NCBI RefSeq assembly: GCF_900104615.1
Contig: NZ_LT629939.1
Span: forward strand, 2,392,617 to 2,437,070
Reading direction: 5' to 3'
Length of the DNA: 44,454 nt
From: Merdimmobilis hominis
GTDB lineage: Bacteria; Bacillota; Clostridia; Oscillospirales; Ruminococcaceae
Shown piece by piece: positions 1-8,090 of the stretch. Within the stretch, counting starts at the first letter, position 1; every line of letters starts with the position of its first letter. The notes beneath the pieces are model-generated. The model saw nothing but the letters and a program-made list of their open reading frames with translations. It did no database searches and was not told the origin of the DNA. A program made the position numbers and the translations under genes.

Positions 1-53
1 CTCCCCGCCTGGGCGGGAAGGGATGAACCCCCTGACAAAGGGTTTTTTACGAA

Positions 54-208
54 TCTTGCAGCGGTTATAGCCTAGAGGTTTTACGAATCACCGCTTTGCG
101 GTTTGTCCTAGCTTGGAATTCACACAAACCGGAAAAAGCCAGGCGCCGCTTTTGCGGCGGGAAAGGCTTTTTCACGAATAGCCGCTTTGCGATTATTATA
201 GCATAAGG
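54..208. repeat. Hairpin-rich intergenic repeat, divergent copy
   Basis: This stretch contains a short palindrome (ACCGC-TTT-GCGGT, 90-102) and then a larger structure. GGAAAAAGCC (131-140) is complementary to GGCTTTTTC further on and encloses a CGCCGC/GCGGCG hairpin. It ends in a block reading GCCGCTTTGCGATTATTATAGCA. The same architecture, a GGAAAAA arm followed by a 'TTTGCGATTATTGTAGCA' terminal hairpin, is found near 17.9-18.05 kb and 43.9-44.07 kb. The rest of 1-290 shows no credible gene. Confidence 0.55.
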
Positions 209-298
209 AATATTGCCGATACAATTTGCGAAAGCCCCCACAGTTTCGGTTTATTTTACAAATAATTGTGTAGAATCCATAAATGGAAGGGCGCGTTG

Positions 299-327
299 TT
301 GACAAGGCTGGGCTGGAACGGTATAAT
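299..327 (+). promoter_or_regulatory. Sigma-A type promoter of the alaS T-box leader
   Basis: A consensus -35 TTGACA (299-304) and a consensus -10 TATAAT (322-327) are separated by exactly 17 bp. They lie just upstream of the T-box leader and about 310 bp before alaS, so this is very likely the main alaS promoter. Confidence 0.85.
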
Positions 328-334
328 CAAACCA

Positions 335-600
335 GCAACCAAATAAAGAGGATGCAGCGATGGGAAAAACCGCCGCCTGCACCTGCGGGTAGAGAGAGGA
401 AGGCCGCGGCTGAAAGCCTTCCAAAGCAGGTGGGAGCAGCGGGAGCCGCCCCGGAGCACCCCGGTGAGGAATCGGGGCGTGTACAGCGCGTTATGCTGTG
501 TAAAGTGGCGCCGGTTTCCGGCGCAATTTGGGTGGTACCACGGAATGCACAGGTTGGCTTTCGTCCCTTTTAGCGGGGGATGGAAGCCTTTTTTGTTATT
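335..600 (+). promoter_or_regulatory. T-box leader (tRNA-Ala sensing) of alaS
   Basis: The leader carries the conserved T-box core GGGTGGTACCACGG at about 529-542. It has a Stem I-like region with AGAGAGGAA and GGCTGAAAGCC at about 391-420, and a terminator hairpin whose GGCTTTC arm pairs with GGAAGCC before a T6 run (about 555-598). T-boxes bind uncharged tRNA through a specifier codon and the NCCA end, which stabilises the antiterminator so the synthetase gene is transcribed when its tRNA is uncharged. Position directly before alaS implies tRNA-Ala. I did not fix the specifier codon with certainty. Confidence 0.9.
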
Positions 601-640
601 CCACAGCACATGATAAAATGAGAATAGGAAGTGACTTACT

Positions 641-3298
641 ATGGAATGGACCGGTTTAAACGACCTGCGTGAAAAATTCCTCAAATTCTACGAGAGCAAA
701 GGCCACGTCATCCTGCAAAGCGCCCCCCTGGTGCCCAAGGATGACGCCAGCCTCCTGCTGATCAACTCCGGCATGGCACCGCTGAAAAAGTACTTTTTGG
801 GTGTGGAGACCCCCCCTGCCCGCCGCGCCACCTCCTGCCAAAAGTGCATCCGCACCCCCGACATCGAGCGGGTGGGCAAAACCGCCCGCCACGGCACCTA
901 CTTTGAGATGCTGGGCAACTTCTCCTTTGGCGATTACTTTAAGCACGAGGCCACCAAATGGGCCTGGGAGTTCATCACCCAGGAACTGAAGCTCCCAGTG
1001 GACCGCATCTGGGTCTCGGTCTATGAGGACGACGACGAGACGGTGGACATCTGGGTCAACGAAGTGGGGGTAGACCCCAGCCACATCGTCCGCCTGGGCA
1101 AGGAGGACAACTTTTGGGAGATCGGTTCCGGCCCCTGCGGCCCTTGCTCCGAGCTCTACTTTGACCGCGGCGAGGAATACGGCTGCGGCAAACCCACCTG
1201 TGGCGTAGGCTGCGACTGCGACCGGTATGTGGAGTTCTGGAACCTGGTGTTCTCCCAGTTCGATTCCGACGGGGAAGGCCACTACACCCCTATGGAACAT
1301 CCCAACATCGACACCGGTATGGGTCTGGAGCGGATCGCCTGTATCATGCAGGGGGTCAACAACCTGTTTGAGGTGGACACCGTCCAGCGGATCATGAAGC
1401 ACATCGCCGGCATCGCCGGGGTGGAGTACGGCCAGGATGAAAAAACCGACGTCTCCCTGCGGGTCATCACCGACCACATCCGCAGCACCACCTTTATGAT
1501 CGGGGACGGCGTTGTCCCCACCAACGAGGGCCGGGGCTATGTGCTGCGCCGCCTGCTGCGCCGGGCCGCCCGCCACGGCCGCCTGCTGGGCATCCACGAG
1601 CCCTTCCTGTACAAGGTCTGCGAGACGGTCATCGCCGAAAATGAAAAGGCCTACCCCGAGCTGCGGGAGAACCAGGACTACATCGTCAAGGTCATCCACA
1701 ACGAGGAGGAACGGTTTGCCAAGACCATTGACCAGGGCATGGAGCTGCTGGGCGACCTCATCGACCGGATCGAGGCAGAGAGCCTCAGTGAGGAGGAGAA
1801 AATCCTCTCCGGCGAACAGGCCTTTAAACTGTATGACACCTTCGGCTTCCCCATCGACCTGACCCGGGAGATTTTGGAGGAGCGGCACATCGGCCTTAAC
1901 GAAGAGGAATTCACCCGCTATATGAACGAACAGAAAGAACGAGCCCGGGCCGCGCGAGCCGCCATGGGCGACGTGTCCTGGGAAGAGGACATTCTCGCCC
2001 CATTTAAAGACAACAAAACCGAGTTTGTCGGCTATACCGAGAGCGAGAGCGACGCTAAAATCCTGGCCATGGTGATGGATGGGCAGCTGGTGGATTCCAT
2101 CAGCGAAGGGGACAGCGCCACCATCCTGCTGGACCGCACCCCCTTCTATGCCGAAAGCGGCGGCCAGGTGGGGGACATGGGCCTCATTCTGGGGGGCAAA
2201 TGCGTCTTTAAGGTGATGGACTGCAAAAAGTCCGCCTCCGGCCTGTATATGCACATCGGCGTCATGGCTTCGGGCATGTTCACCACAGGGGATGAGGTCC
2301 ACGCCTCGGTCTCCATGGCCCGCCGCCGCGCCATCATGCGCAACCACACCGCTGCCCACCTGCTACAGGAGGCCCTGCGGGAGGTCCTGGGCAACCACGT
2401 CCACCAGGCGGGTTCCTATGTGGATGAAGCGGTCTGCCGGTTCGACTTCTCCCACTTCAGCGCTATGACCCCTGAGGAGCTGGACCGGGTGGAATACCTG
2501 GTTAACGACATGATCCTTTCCTCCATGGACGTCAAGGTCGCGGAGATGAGCATTGAGGAAGCCAAAGCCACCGGCGCTATGGCCCTCTTTGGGGAGAAGT
2601 ACGGCAGCGTGGTGCGGGTGGTCAACATGGGCGGCCGCTCTATCGAGCTGTGCGGCGGCACCCATGTGGCCAACACCGGCAACGTGGGCCTCTTCAAGAT
2701 CGTCAAGGAGTCCTCGGTGGCAGCGGGCGTCCGCCGGATCGAGGCGGTCACCGGCCGCGGGGTGCTGCGGCTGATCGACACCGCCAACGCCACCCTCCTG
2801 GAGGCCAGCAGTAACCTGAAGCTCTCCAATCCCGCGGAGCTGGTGGCCAAAACTGCGGCTATCACCGCCGAGCTGAAGGCCAAGGACAAGGAGATTGAGC
2901 GGCTGACCCAAAAACTGGCCGATGTCCAGGTGGACGGCCTGTTCGGCTCCGCCCAGGAAATCGGCGGGGTGAAGTTCGCCATGGCTGGCTTCACCGGCAC
3001 CAAACCGGACGCCCTCAAGACGATGGCCGACCGCATCAAGGAGCAGGCCCCCAACATGGTGGCTCTGCTGTACACCGTGGTGGGGGAGAAAGCCTCCATT
3101 GTGGCGGTCTGCGGCAAAGAGGCCCAGGGCAAGGGTCTGCACGCCGGCAAGCTGATCAAGGAATTCACCGCTCTGGTGGGTGGCAGCGGCGGCGGCCGTC
3201 CCGATGTGGCCATGGGCGGCGCCAGCGAGATCCTCAAATTGGATGAAGCTGCGGCCAAAGTTCCGCAAATCATTGAAAAAATGGTAAAAACCAAGTAA
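641..3298 (+). CDS. alaS: Alanyl-tRNA synthetase
   Basis: This cytoplasmic class II synthetase charges tRNA-Ala with alanine. The 885-residue length is normal for bacterial AlaRS. The N-terminal catalytic core includes the conserved SCQKCIRTPDIE stretch and GMGLERI. The editing domain carries the zinc quartet H569/H573 (in NHTAAHLL) and C671/H675 (in ELCGGTH), so mischarged Ser and Gly should still be cleared. The C-terminal DHHA1-type domain has the glycine-rich GGSGGGRPDVAMGG. The ATG follows GAATAGGAAGTG, a modest ribosome binding site. Expression is controlled by the upstream T-box leader. A HIT protein gene follows 84 bp after the stop. Long open frames on the opposite strand are shadows caused by GC-rich codon usage. 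Confidence 0.98.
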   Translation: MEWTGLNDLREKFLKFYESKGHVILQSAPLVPKDDASLLLINSGMAPLKKYFLGVETPPARRATSCQKCIRTPDIERVGKTARHGTYFEMLGNFSFGDYFKHEATKWAWEFITQELKLPVDRIWVSVYEDDDETVDIWVNEVGVDPSHIVRLGKEDNFWEIGSGPCGPCSELYFDRGEEYGCGKPTCGVGCDCDRYVEFWNLVFSQFDSDGEGHYTPMEHPNIDTGMGLERIACIMQGVNNLFEVDTVQRIMKHIAGIAGVEYGQDEKTDVSLRVITDHIRSTTFMIGDGVVPTNEGRGYVLRRLLRRAARHGRLLGIHEPFLYKVCETVIAENEKAYPELRENQDYIVKVIHNEEERFAKTIDQGMELLGDLIDRIEAESLSEEEKILSGEQAFKLYDTFGFPIDLTREILEERHIGLNEEEFTRYMNEQKERARAARAAMGDVSWEEDILAPFKDNKTEFVGYTESESDAKILAMVMDGQLVDSISEGDSATILLDRTPFYAESGGQVGDMGLILGGKCVFKVMDCKKSASGLYMHIGVMASGMFTTGDEVHASVSMARRRAIMRNHTAAHLLQEALREVLGNHVHQAGSYVDEAVCRFDFSHFSAMTPEELDRVEYLVNDMILSSMDVKVAEMSIEEAKATGAMALFGEKYGSVVRVVNMGGRSIELCGGTHVANTGNVGLFKIVKESSVAAGVRRIEAVTGRGVLRLIDTANATLLEASSNLKLSNPAELVAKTAAITAELKAKDKEIERLTQKLADVQVDGLFGSAQEIGGVKFAMAGFTGTKPDALKTMADRIKEQAPNMVALLYTVVGEKASIVAVCGKEAQGKGLHAGKLIKEFTALVGGSGGGRPDVAMGGASEILKLDEAAAKVPQIIEKMVKTK

Positions 3299-3382
3299 AA
3301 TAAAAGGGAAGAAGCCTTCGCCCGGCGGAAAAATCCCCGGGCGGGCACCCCGATATACCCATGGGAAAGGAGGAAATTGGAT

Positions 3383-3721
3383 ATGGATTGTCTATTTTGC
3401 AAGATCATCGCCGGGGAAATCCCCTCCAAAAAGCTGTATGAGGACGAGAAGGTTCTGGCCTTTTACGACATCGACCCCCAGGCGCCGGTGCATTTTCTGG
3501 TGGTCCCCAAGGAGCACATCCCCTCTCCTGCCGCTATCGACGGGGAGAACTGCGCTGTAGTGGCCCACATCTATGCGGTTATTGCCCAGCTCGCCAAGGA
3601 ATTGAAGCTGGAAAAGGGCTACCGGGTGGTGGCCAACTGCGGGGAGGACGGCGGCCAGACGGTGGGCCACCTCCACTTCCATGTGCTGGCGGGCCGTTTG
3701 CTGGCCTGGCCTCCCGGTTAA
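3383..3721 (+). CDS. HIT family (HINT-like) nucleotide-binding protein
   Basis: A 112-residue histidine triad protein. The triad HxHxH is seen as HLHFHVLAGR with H96, H98 and H100, and the N-terminus MDCLFCKIIAGEIPS is typical of HINT-like proteins. Family members hydrolyse AMP-linked substrates such as adenosine phosphoramidates; the physiological substrate here is unknown. I place the start at ATG 3383, nine bases after AGGAGG, rather than at an in-frame TTG six bases earlier. The C-terminus RLLAWPPG is the usual ending, so the gene is complete. It sits between alaS and a phosphoribosyltransferase gene and may share their transcript. Confidence 0.93.
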   Translation: MDCLFCKIIAGEIPSKKLYEDEKVLAFYDIDPQAPVHFLVVPKEHIPSPAAIDGENCAVVAHIYAVIAQLAKELKLEKGYRVVANCGEDGGQTVGHLHFHVLAGRLLAWPPG

Positions 3722-3775
3722 CCGCACCTTTCTTTGCTCTCTTCCCCCAAAATTTGATTTGGAGATGAATGTTGT

Positions 3776-4312
3776 ATGGACCATTACACCCTGCATGTGG
3801 CCGGCTTGACCCGGGAACTCCCCATCTGCCCGGTCAACGAGCATCTTTCCATCGCGGCGTTTATCATGTTCTCCGACGTGGAGCTGACCATCGCCTGCGC
3901 CAAAGAGCTCCTGGGCAAAGTCCCGGAGTTCGACGTGTTGATCACCGCGGAATCCAAGGGCATCCCCCTGGCGTATGAGATGTCCCGCCAGTCGGGGAAA
4001 AAGTACCTGCTGGCCCGCAAGAGCGTCAAGCTCTATATGAAAAAGCCGGTGGCGGTGGATGTCAAATCCATCACCACTGCCAAACTCCAGACCCTGTACA
4101 TCGACAGCGACGATATCGCCTCGATGGAGGGCAAGCGGGTGCTGATTGTGGACGATGTGGTCAGCACCGGGGAATCCATGGCCGCGTTGGAGCAGCTGGT
4201 GCACAAAGCCGGCGGCAAGATTGTGGGCAAAGCTGCCGTCCTGGCAGAGGGCGACGCCATGGAGCGCAAAGATTTGATCGTGCTGGCCCCCCTGCCGGTG
4301 TTTGAAAAGTAG
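3776..4312 (+). CDS. Type I phosphoribosyltransferase (purine PRTase-like)
   Basis: The 178-residue protein carries the PRPP-binding signature VLIVDDVVSTGES at about residues 122-134. An ITAESKGIPLAYEMSR segment before it resembles the base-side region of adenine and xanthine phosphoribosyltransferases. Such enzymes attach a purine base to PRPP in nucleotide salvage, or act as regulators. I cannot decide between apt-like and xpt-like specificity from sequence alone. The ATG is preceded by GGAG 11 bases upstream. The gene ends 18 bp before comEC and probably belongs to the same run of genes. Confidence 0.85.
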   Translation: MDHYTLHVAGLTRELPICPVNEHLSIAAFIMFSDVELTIACAKELLGKVPEFDVLITAESKGIPLAYEMSRQSGKKYLLARKSVKLYMKKPVAVDVKSITTAKLQTLYIDSDDIASMEGKRVLIVDDVVSTGESMAALEQLVHKAGGKIVGKAAVLAEGDAMERKDLIVLAPLPVFEK

Positions 4313-4330
4313 CCCAAATAGGTGATTGAG

Positions 4331-6220
4331 ATGAAGAGACCGTTTTTTCCAGTGGGAATTTCCTTCCTAACTGCGATGGCGGTCTCTTTTTCCTTTGGCG
4401 TCTTTGGCGGGGTGGGGATGCTCCTACTTCTTCTGCCCCTCGCCTTGGTGCTCCGCGGGGAGTCCCGGCGGGTACTGGGGCTTGTCCTGGCGGCGGTGGC
4501 CATAGCGGGGCTGCTGTTTCAAGGGCATTTGTGGCTGCGGTTTGAGCCGACAGCCCGGCTGGATGGGCAGACCCTTCTCTTCACCGGCACCGTTCTGGAG
4601 CGGGAAAAGGCGGGCCGGGGAGAGCGGTACCAGCTCAAAGGGAGTTTCCCCCAGGTGGAAGGGCTGGGGGAAACTGCTATCCAGCTGACCAGTTTTTCCA
4701 GCTGGGATCTCCTCCCGGGGGAAGAGGTGGAAGCCCTGGTGGAGCTTTCCGCCCTCTCCTTTGACACGGCCTGGGGGCGAAGCGCCATCTCCCGGGGCGT
4801 TTATCTGGCTGCGGAACCGGTGAAGGAGCCGAAGCTTGTCCCCACCCTCAGCCACCCAGTAGAGGGGAGGCTGGCCTGGTACCGCTGGGAGCTTGGGCAG
4901 AGGATTTCATCCGCTGTGGGCGGCCGGGAAGGCGCTCTTTGCACCGGCATGGCCTTGGGAGATGGAGGTCTCCTCTCCAGAGAGGACAGCAGGGCTATGC
5001 GGGGTGCGGGCCTTTCCCATCTTCTGGCAGTGTCCGGCTTCCACTTGGTGGTGCTCACCGGCCTTTTGCGGCAGCTGCTGAACAAATTCCGGGTCAAAAA
5101 GCGGTGGAAAATCCCCCTTTTACTGGCTCTCACCTGGGGGTATGCCGCCCTTTTAGGATTCCCCGTCTCCATCCGGCGGGCGGCGGTGGTCTTTACCCTC
5201 TCCTTGTTGGCGGAGGCGGTGGACCGCCAAGCCGACGGCCTCACCTCCCTGGGGGTGGCGGCCTTACTCATCGGGATGATTGACCCCTTCTCGGCAGGAA
5301 GCCTTTCGGTGCAAATGACCTTCCTCTCCTCCCTGGGCATTCTCCTATGGACCGGGCCGGTGGTTCGTTTCCTGGAGGGGCGGGTGCTCTTCTTCCTGGG
5401 GCCGCGGCTTCCCCGGGTGCGCTGGGCGGTGGAGGCGTTTGCACTCTCCCTGTGTGCGGGGTTGGCCCTTTCGCCCTTGCTGGCCTACCATTTTGGGGTG
5501 GTGGCCCTCTATGGGCCCCTTGCCGCAGTGTTCACCGCCCTATTGGTGCCTCTGGCATTGGGAGCAACGGCGGCTTTGGCCTTGCTGCCTATGGCGGAGC
5601 CGTTGGCCGCGCCTTTGGCCCGCTTTGCCGCTGCCGGGATTTTACAGGTGGCCCACGGGGTTTCCTCCTTGCCCGGGGCGGTTTGGCCGGCGGGGGATGG
5701 GGCTGTTCCCTTGGTTTTCGCCTTCGCTGTGGCGCTGCTGATGTTCTTAGCCCTAGCTGAAGCGGAGGGGAAAACCGTCCGACTGGCGGCTTTGGGGTTG
5801 GCGGCGCTGCTCTTCGGGGTGCTGTCAGTGGAGCAGATCCTTTCCGCCGGAACCATCCGCCAGGTGGGGATGGAGGGCTGGGATGGATTGGCCCTTCTGC
5901 GCCAAGGCCGGGCAGTTGTGGTGGGAAGCCCTGGGGGCGCCTCCTCCGGGGAACGGCTCTGCGACCTGCTTGACCGCTATGGGGTGGAGGGCCTGGATCT
6001 GTTGGTCCTTCCCCGCAAGGCGGAAGGCGCAGGACTTGACCTCCTGCTGGAGGAACACCCCGCGGCCTGCATCGTGGCGGCGGGGTCAGAGGAATACCGA
6101 GAGGGGCTGGCCGGGGAGGCCCAGGTGATTCCCTACGGCCCCATGGAGATCCGCCTTTTGGGGGAGGGGAGGCTGTTCCTCCTGCCGGGCGGGGAGGTCC
6201 GGGTGGAACGGGAAAAATAA
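4331..6220 (+). CDS. comEC: ComEC/Rec2-like competence channel, degenerate C-terminal domain
   Basis: A 629-residue integral membrane protein of the ComEC family, which forms the inner-membrane channel for single-stranded DNA uptake. An N-terminal DUF4131-like part with two membrane helices is followed by the Competence domain, with GMALGDGGLLSREDSRAMRG and AVSGFHLVVLTGLL and then many hydrophobic segments. The C-terminus would normally be a metallo-beta-lactamase domain. Here it is only about 110 residues and lacks HxHxDH: the expected position reads LVLPRKAEGAG. The start is taken as ATG 4331, seven bases after AGGTG; a GTG nine bases upstream is possible. No other competence genes are visible, so a DNA uptake role is inferred from family only. 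Confidence 0.88.
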   Translation: MKRPFFPVGISFLTAMAVSFSFGVFGGVGMLLLLLPLALVLRGESRRVLGLVLAAVAIAGLLFQGHLWLRFEPTARLDGQTLLFTGTVLEREKAGRGERYQLKGSFPQVEGLGETAIQLTSFSSWDLLPGEEVEALVELSALSFDTAWGRSAISRGVYLAAEPVKEPKLVPTLSHPVEGRLAWYRWELGQRISSAVGGREGALCTGMALGDGGLLSREDSRAMRGAGLSHLLAVSGFHLVVLTGLLRQLLNKFRVKKRWKIPLLLALTWGYAALLGFPVSIRRAAVVFTLSLLAEAVDRQADGLTSLGVAALLIGMIDPFSAGSLSVQMTFLSSLGILLWTGPVVRFLEGRVLFFLGPRLPRVRWAVEAFALSLCAGLALSPLLAYHFGVVALYGPLAAVFTALLVPLALGATAALALLPMAEPLAAPLARFAAAGILQVAHGVSSLPGAVWPAGDGAVPLVFAFAVALLMFLALAEAEGKTVRLAALGLAALLFGVLSVEQILSAGTIRQVGMEGWDGLALLRQGRAVVVGSPGGASSGERLCDLLDRYGVEGLDLLVLPRKAEGAGLDLLLEEHPAACIVAAGSEEYREGLAGEAQVIPYGPMEIRLLGEGRLFLLPGGEVRVEREK

Positions 6221-6223
6221 GCG

Positions 6224-6253
6224 GTTAAAAAGTCCCCAAAAGTGTGCTATAAT
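6224..6253 (+). promoter_or_regulatory. Candidate promoter of holA
   Basis: GTTAAA (6224-6229) and a consensus TATAAT (6248-6253) are 18 bp apart in the gap between comEC and holA. Confidence 0.6.
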
Positions 6254-6294
6254 AATCGTTGATTGAGAAACACGAGAGGAAAGGGGGCGCCGCT

Positions 6295-7368
6295 GTGGCT
6301 GCCTACGGTTCCAAATCCGCCTATGAAGGGGAGGAACGGCTGCTGGCCGATTTGAAATCCGGCCAGTTCAAGCGGGTGTACCTCCTATTTGGGGAAGAGG
6401 ACTATCTGAAAGAATACTACTTCAACAAGCTGGTGGGGAAGATTGTAGACCCTGCCTTCGCCAGCTTCAATTTGACCCGGCTGGACGGCAAAAAATTTTC
6501 AGCGGACGCCCTCTTTGAAGCGGCGGAGGCCCTGCCCTTGATGGCGCCCCTGCGCTGTGTGGCGGTGGATGACCTGGAGCCGGAGAAATTCTCCCCCACC
6601 GAGGCCAAAAAGATGGAACAGCTCCTCTCCGACCCGCCGGAGAGCTGTGTCATCCTTCTGCGGCTGGCGGCCAAAAAGCCCGACCCCAAAAAATCTGCCC
6701 GGGTGAAGAACCTCATTTCCCAGGTGTCCAAAGTGGGGGCGGTGGTGGAACTCGCCCCCCGGGACCGCACCAAGGTGATCCGGTTTGCCGTGGCCCGCTG
6801 TGACAAGGAGGGGTGTATCCTCTCCCCTCAGCTGGCGGGGTATCTGGTGGACCGCTGTTCCCAGGATATGTGGCTCCTGTCAGGGGAGATCGCCAAGCTC
6901 TGCGCCTATGTGGGAGGGGGGGAGATCACCAAAGAGGCCATCGACAAGGTGACTACCCAAGCGGTGGACGCGGGGATCTACGACCTCTCCCGGATGATTT
7001 TAAAAGGGGATTACGCCGGGTCCCTCGCCATCCTTTCCGACCTGTTTTACCTGCGGGAGGAGCCCACGGTGATCTTAGCCACCCTGTCCTACACCTTTGT
7101 GGATCTCTACCGGGCTAAGATTGCACGGGAGGCAGGGGTGGATTCCGGCCGCATCGCCGAGGATTTCGGCTACCGGGGCCGGGAGTTCCGGGTGAAAAAC
7201 GCCCTGCGGGATTCTGCCCGCTATTCGGTGGAGTTTCTGCGCAAAGCCCTCTCCCTCCTGGAAGAGGCGGACTACCGGCTGAAAAGCTCCCGGGCGGACA
7301 GCCGGCTCATTGTGGAGCAGGCGGTCACCGAGCTGTTTTACACATTGCAAAAAGAGGGAAGCCATTGA
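6295..7368 (+). CDS. holA: DNA polymerase III subunit delta
   Basis: This is the clamp-loader delta subunit, which opens the beta clamp during replication. The 357-residue protein begins close to YLLFGEEDYLKEYYFNKL, the usual start region of HolA, and ends with LIVEQAVTELFYTLQ, matching the family C-terminal helices. I choose GTG 6295, preceded by GAGGAAAGGGGG at a proper distance, over an in-frame TTG 36 bases upstream that has no ribosome binding site. The stop overlaps the start of rnmV (TTGA), so the two are translationally coupled. A promoter lies directly upstream. Confidence 0.93.
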   Translation: MAAYGSKSAYEGEERLLADLKSGQFKRVYLLFGEEDYLKEYYFNKLVGKIVDPAFASFNLTRLDGKKFSADALFEAAEALPLMAPLRCVAVDDLEPEKFSPTEAKKMEQLLSDPPESCVILLRLAAKKPDPKKSARVKNLISQVSKVGAVVELAPRDRTKVIRFAVARCDKEGCILSPQLAGYLVDRCSQDMWLLSGEIAKLCAYVGGGEITKEAIDKVTTQAVDAGIYDLSRMILKGDYAGSLAILSDLFYLREEPTVILATLSYTFVDLYRAKIAREAGVDSGRIAEDFGYRGREFRVKNALRDSARYSVEFLRKALSLLEEADYRLKSSRADSRLIVEQAVTELFYTLQKEGSH

Positions 7369-7949
7369 TCAAGATAAAAGAAGCCATTGTGGTGGAAGGC
7401 AAATACGACAAGATCCGGCTCTCCAGCCTGGTGGATGCCACCATTGTGGAGGCCGGGGGATTTCACATCTATAAAGACAAAGAAAAGCTGGAACTGCTGC
7501 GCCTGCTGGCCCAGCGGACCGGCCTTGTGGTGCTCACCGACTCGGACGCCTCTGGGTTTAAGATCCGGAGGTTTTTAAACGGGGCCATCGGCCCCCAGCA
7601 CCTCAAACATGTATACATCCCCGATGTCTACGGCAAGGAGCGGCGCAAGGCCCAGCCCTCTGCCGAAGGGAAATTGGGGGTGGAGGGGATGACCACCCAG
7701 GTGCTGCTGGAGGCTTTCCGCCAGGCGGGCCTCCTCTGTGAGGAAGGGGCTCCCCGCACCGGGCGGCCCATCACCAAACAGGATTTTTATGAGGACGGCC
7801 TCACCGGCGGGGCTGGCAGCGCCCAAAAAAGGCAAGAGCTTTTGAAGCGGCTGGGCCTGCCGGAGCACCTGACCACCAACGCCATGGTCACCCTCTGCAA
7901 CACCATGCTCACCTATGAGGAATACCGGGAGGCCGTGTCCTCCCTTTGA
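7365..7949 (+). CDS. rnmV: Ribonuclease M5 (5S rRNA maturase)
   Basis: A 194-residue Toprim-domain protein. Toprim features are the glutamate in AIVVEGKYDK near the N-terminus and the acidic VLTDSDASGFKIRRFL at about residues 54-69, followed by DVYGKERRKAQPS and GVEGM, all typical of RNase M5. The enzyme cleaves 5S rRNA precursor in Bacillota. It starts with TTG overlapping the holA stop codon, so it is co-translated with holA. No rRNA gene is in the window. Confidence 0.93.
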   Translation: MIKIKEAIVVEGKYDKIRLSSLVDATIVEAGGFHIYKDKEKLELLRLLAQRTGLVVLTDSDASGFKIRRFLNGAIGPQHLKHVYIPDVYGKERRKAQPSAEGKLGVEGMTTQVLLEAFRQAGLLCEEGAPRTGRPITKQDFYEDGLTGGAGSAQKRQELLKRLGLPEHLTTNAMVTLCNTMLTYEEYREAVSSL

Positions 7950-8090
7950 CAGGCAATTGGGGGGGGGGCAGAAGCCCTTTCTATGGGTTTTCCGCTTTCC
8001 GGCTGGCCGTGCGGCTTCATAAATTGGGAAAAAAGCGGCGGGGAGCACTCCTCCCCACATTTTAAAATACGTGAGAAAGGGGGCGGCGGC

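Noticed and set aside
656-2359. Long antisense open frame in alaS
   Set aside because: It is a shadow of a GC-rich, clearly coding alaS; the translation is low-complexity Gly/Val/His-rich with no family likeness.
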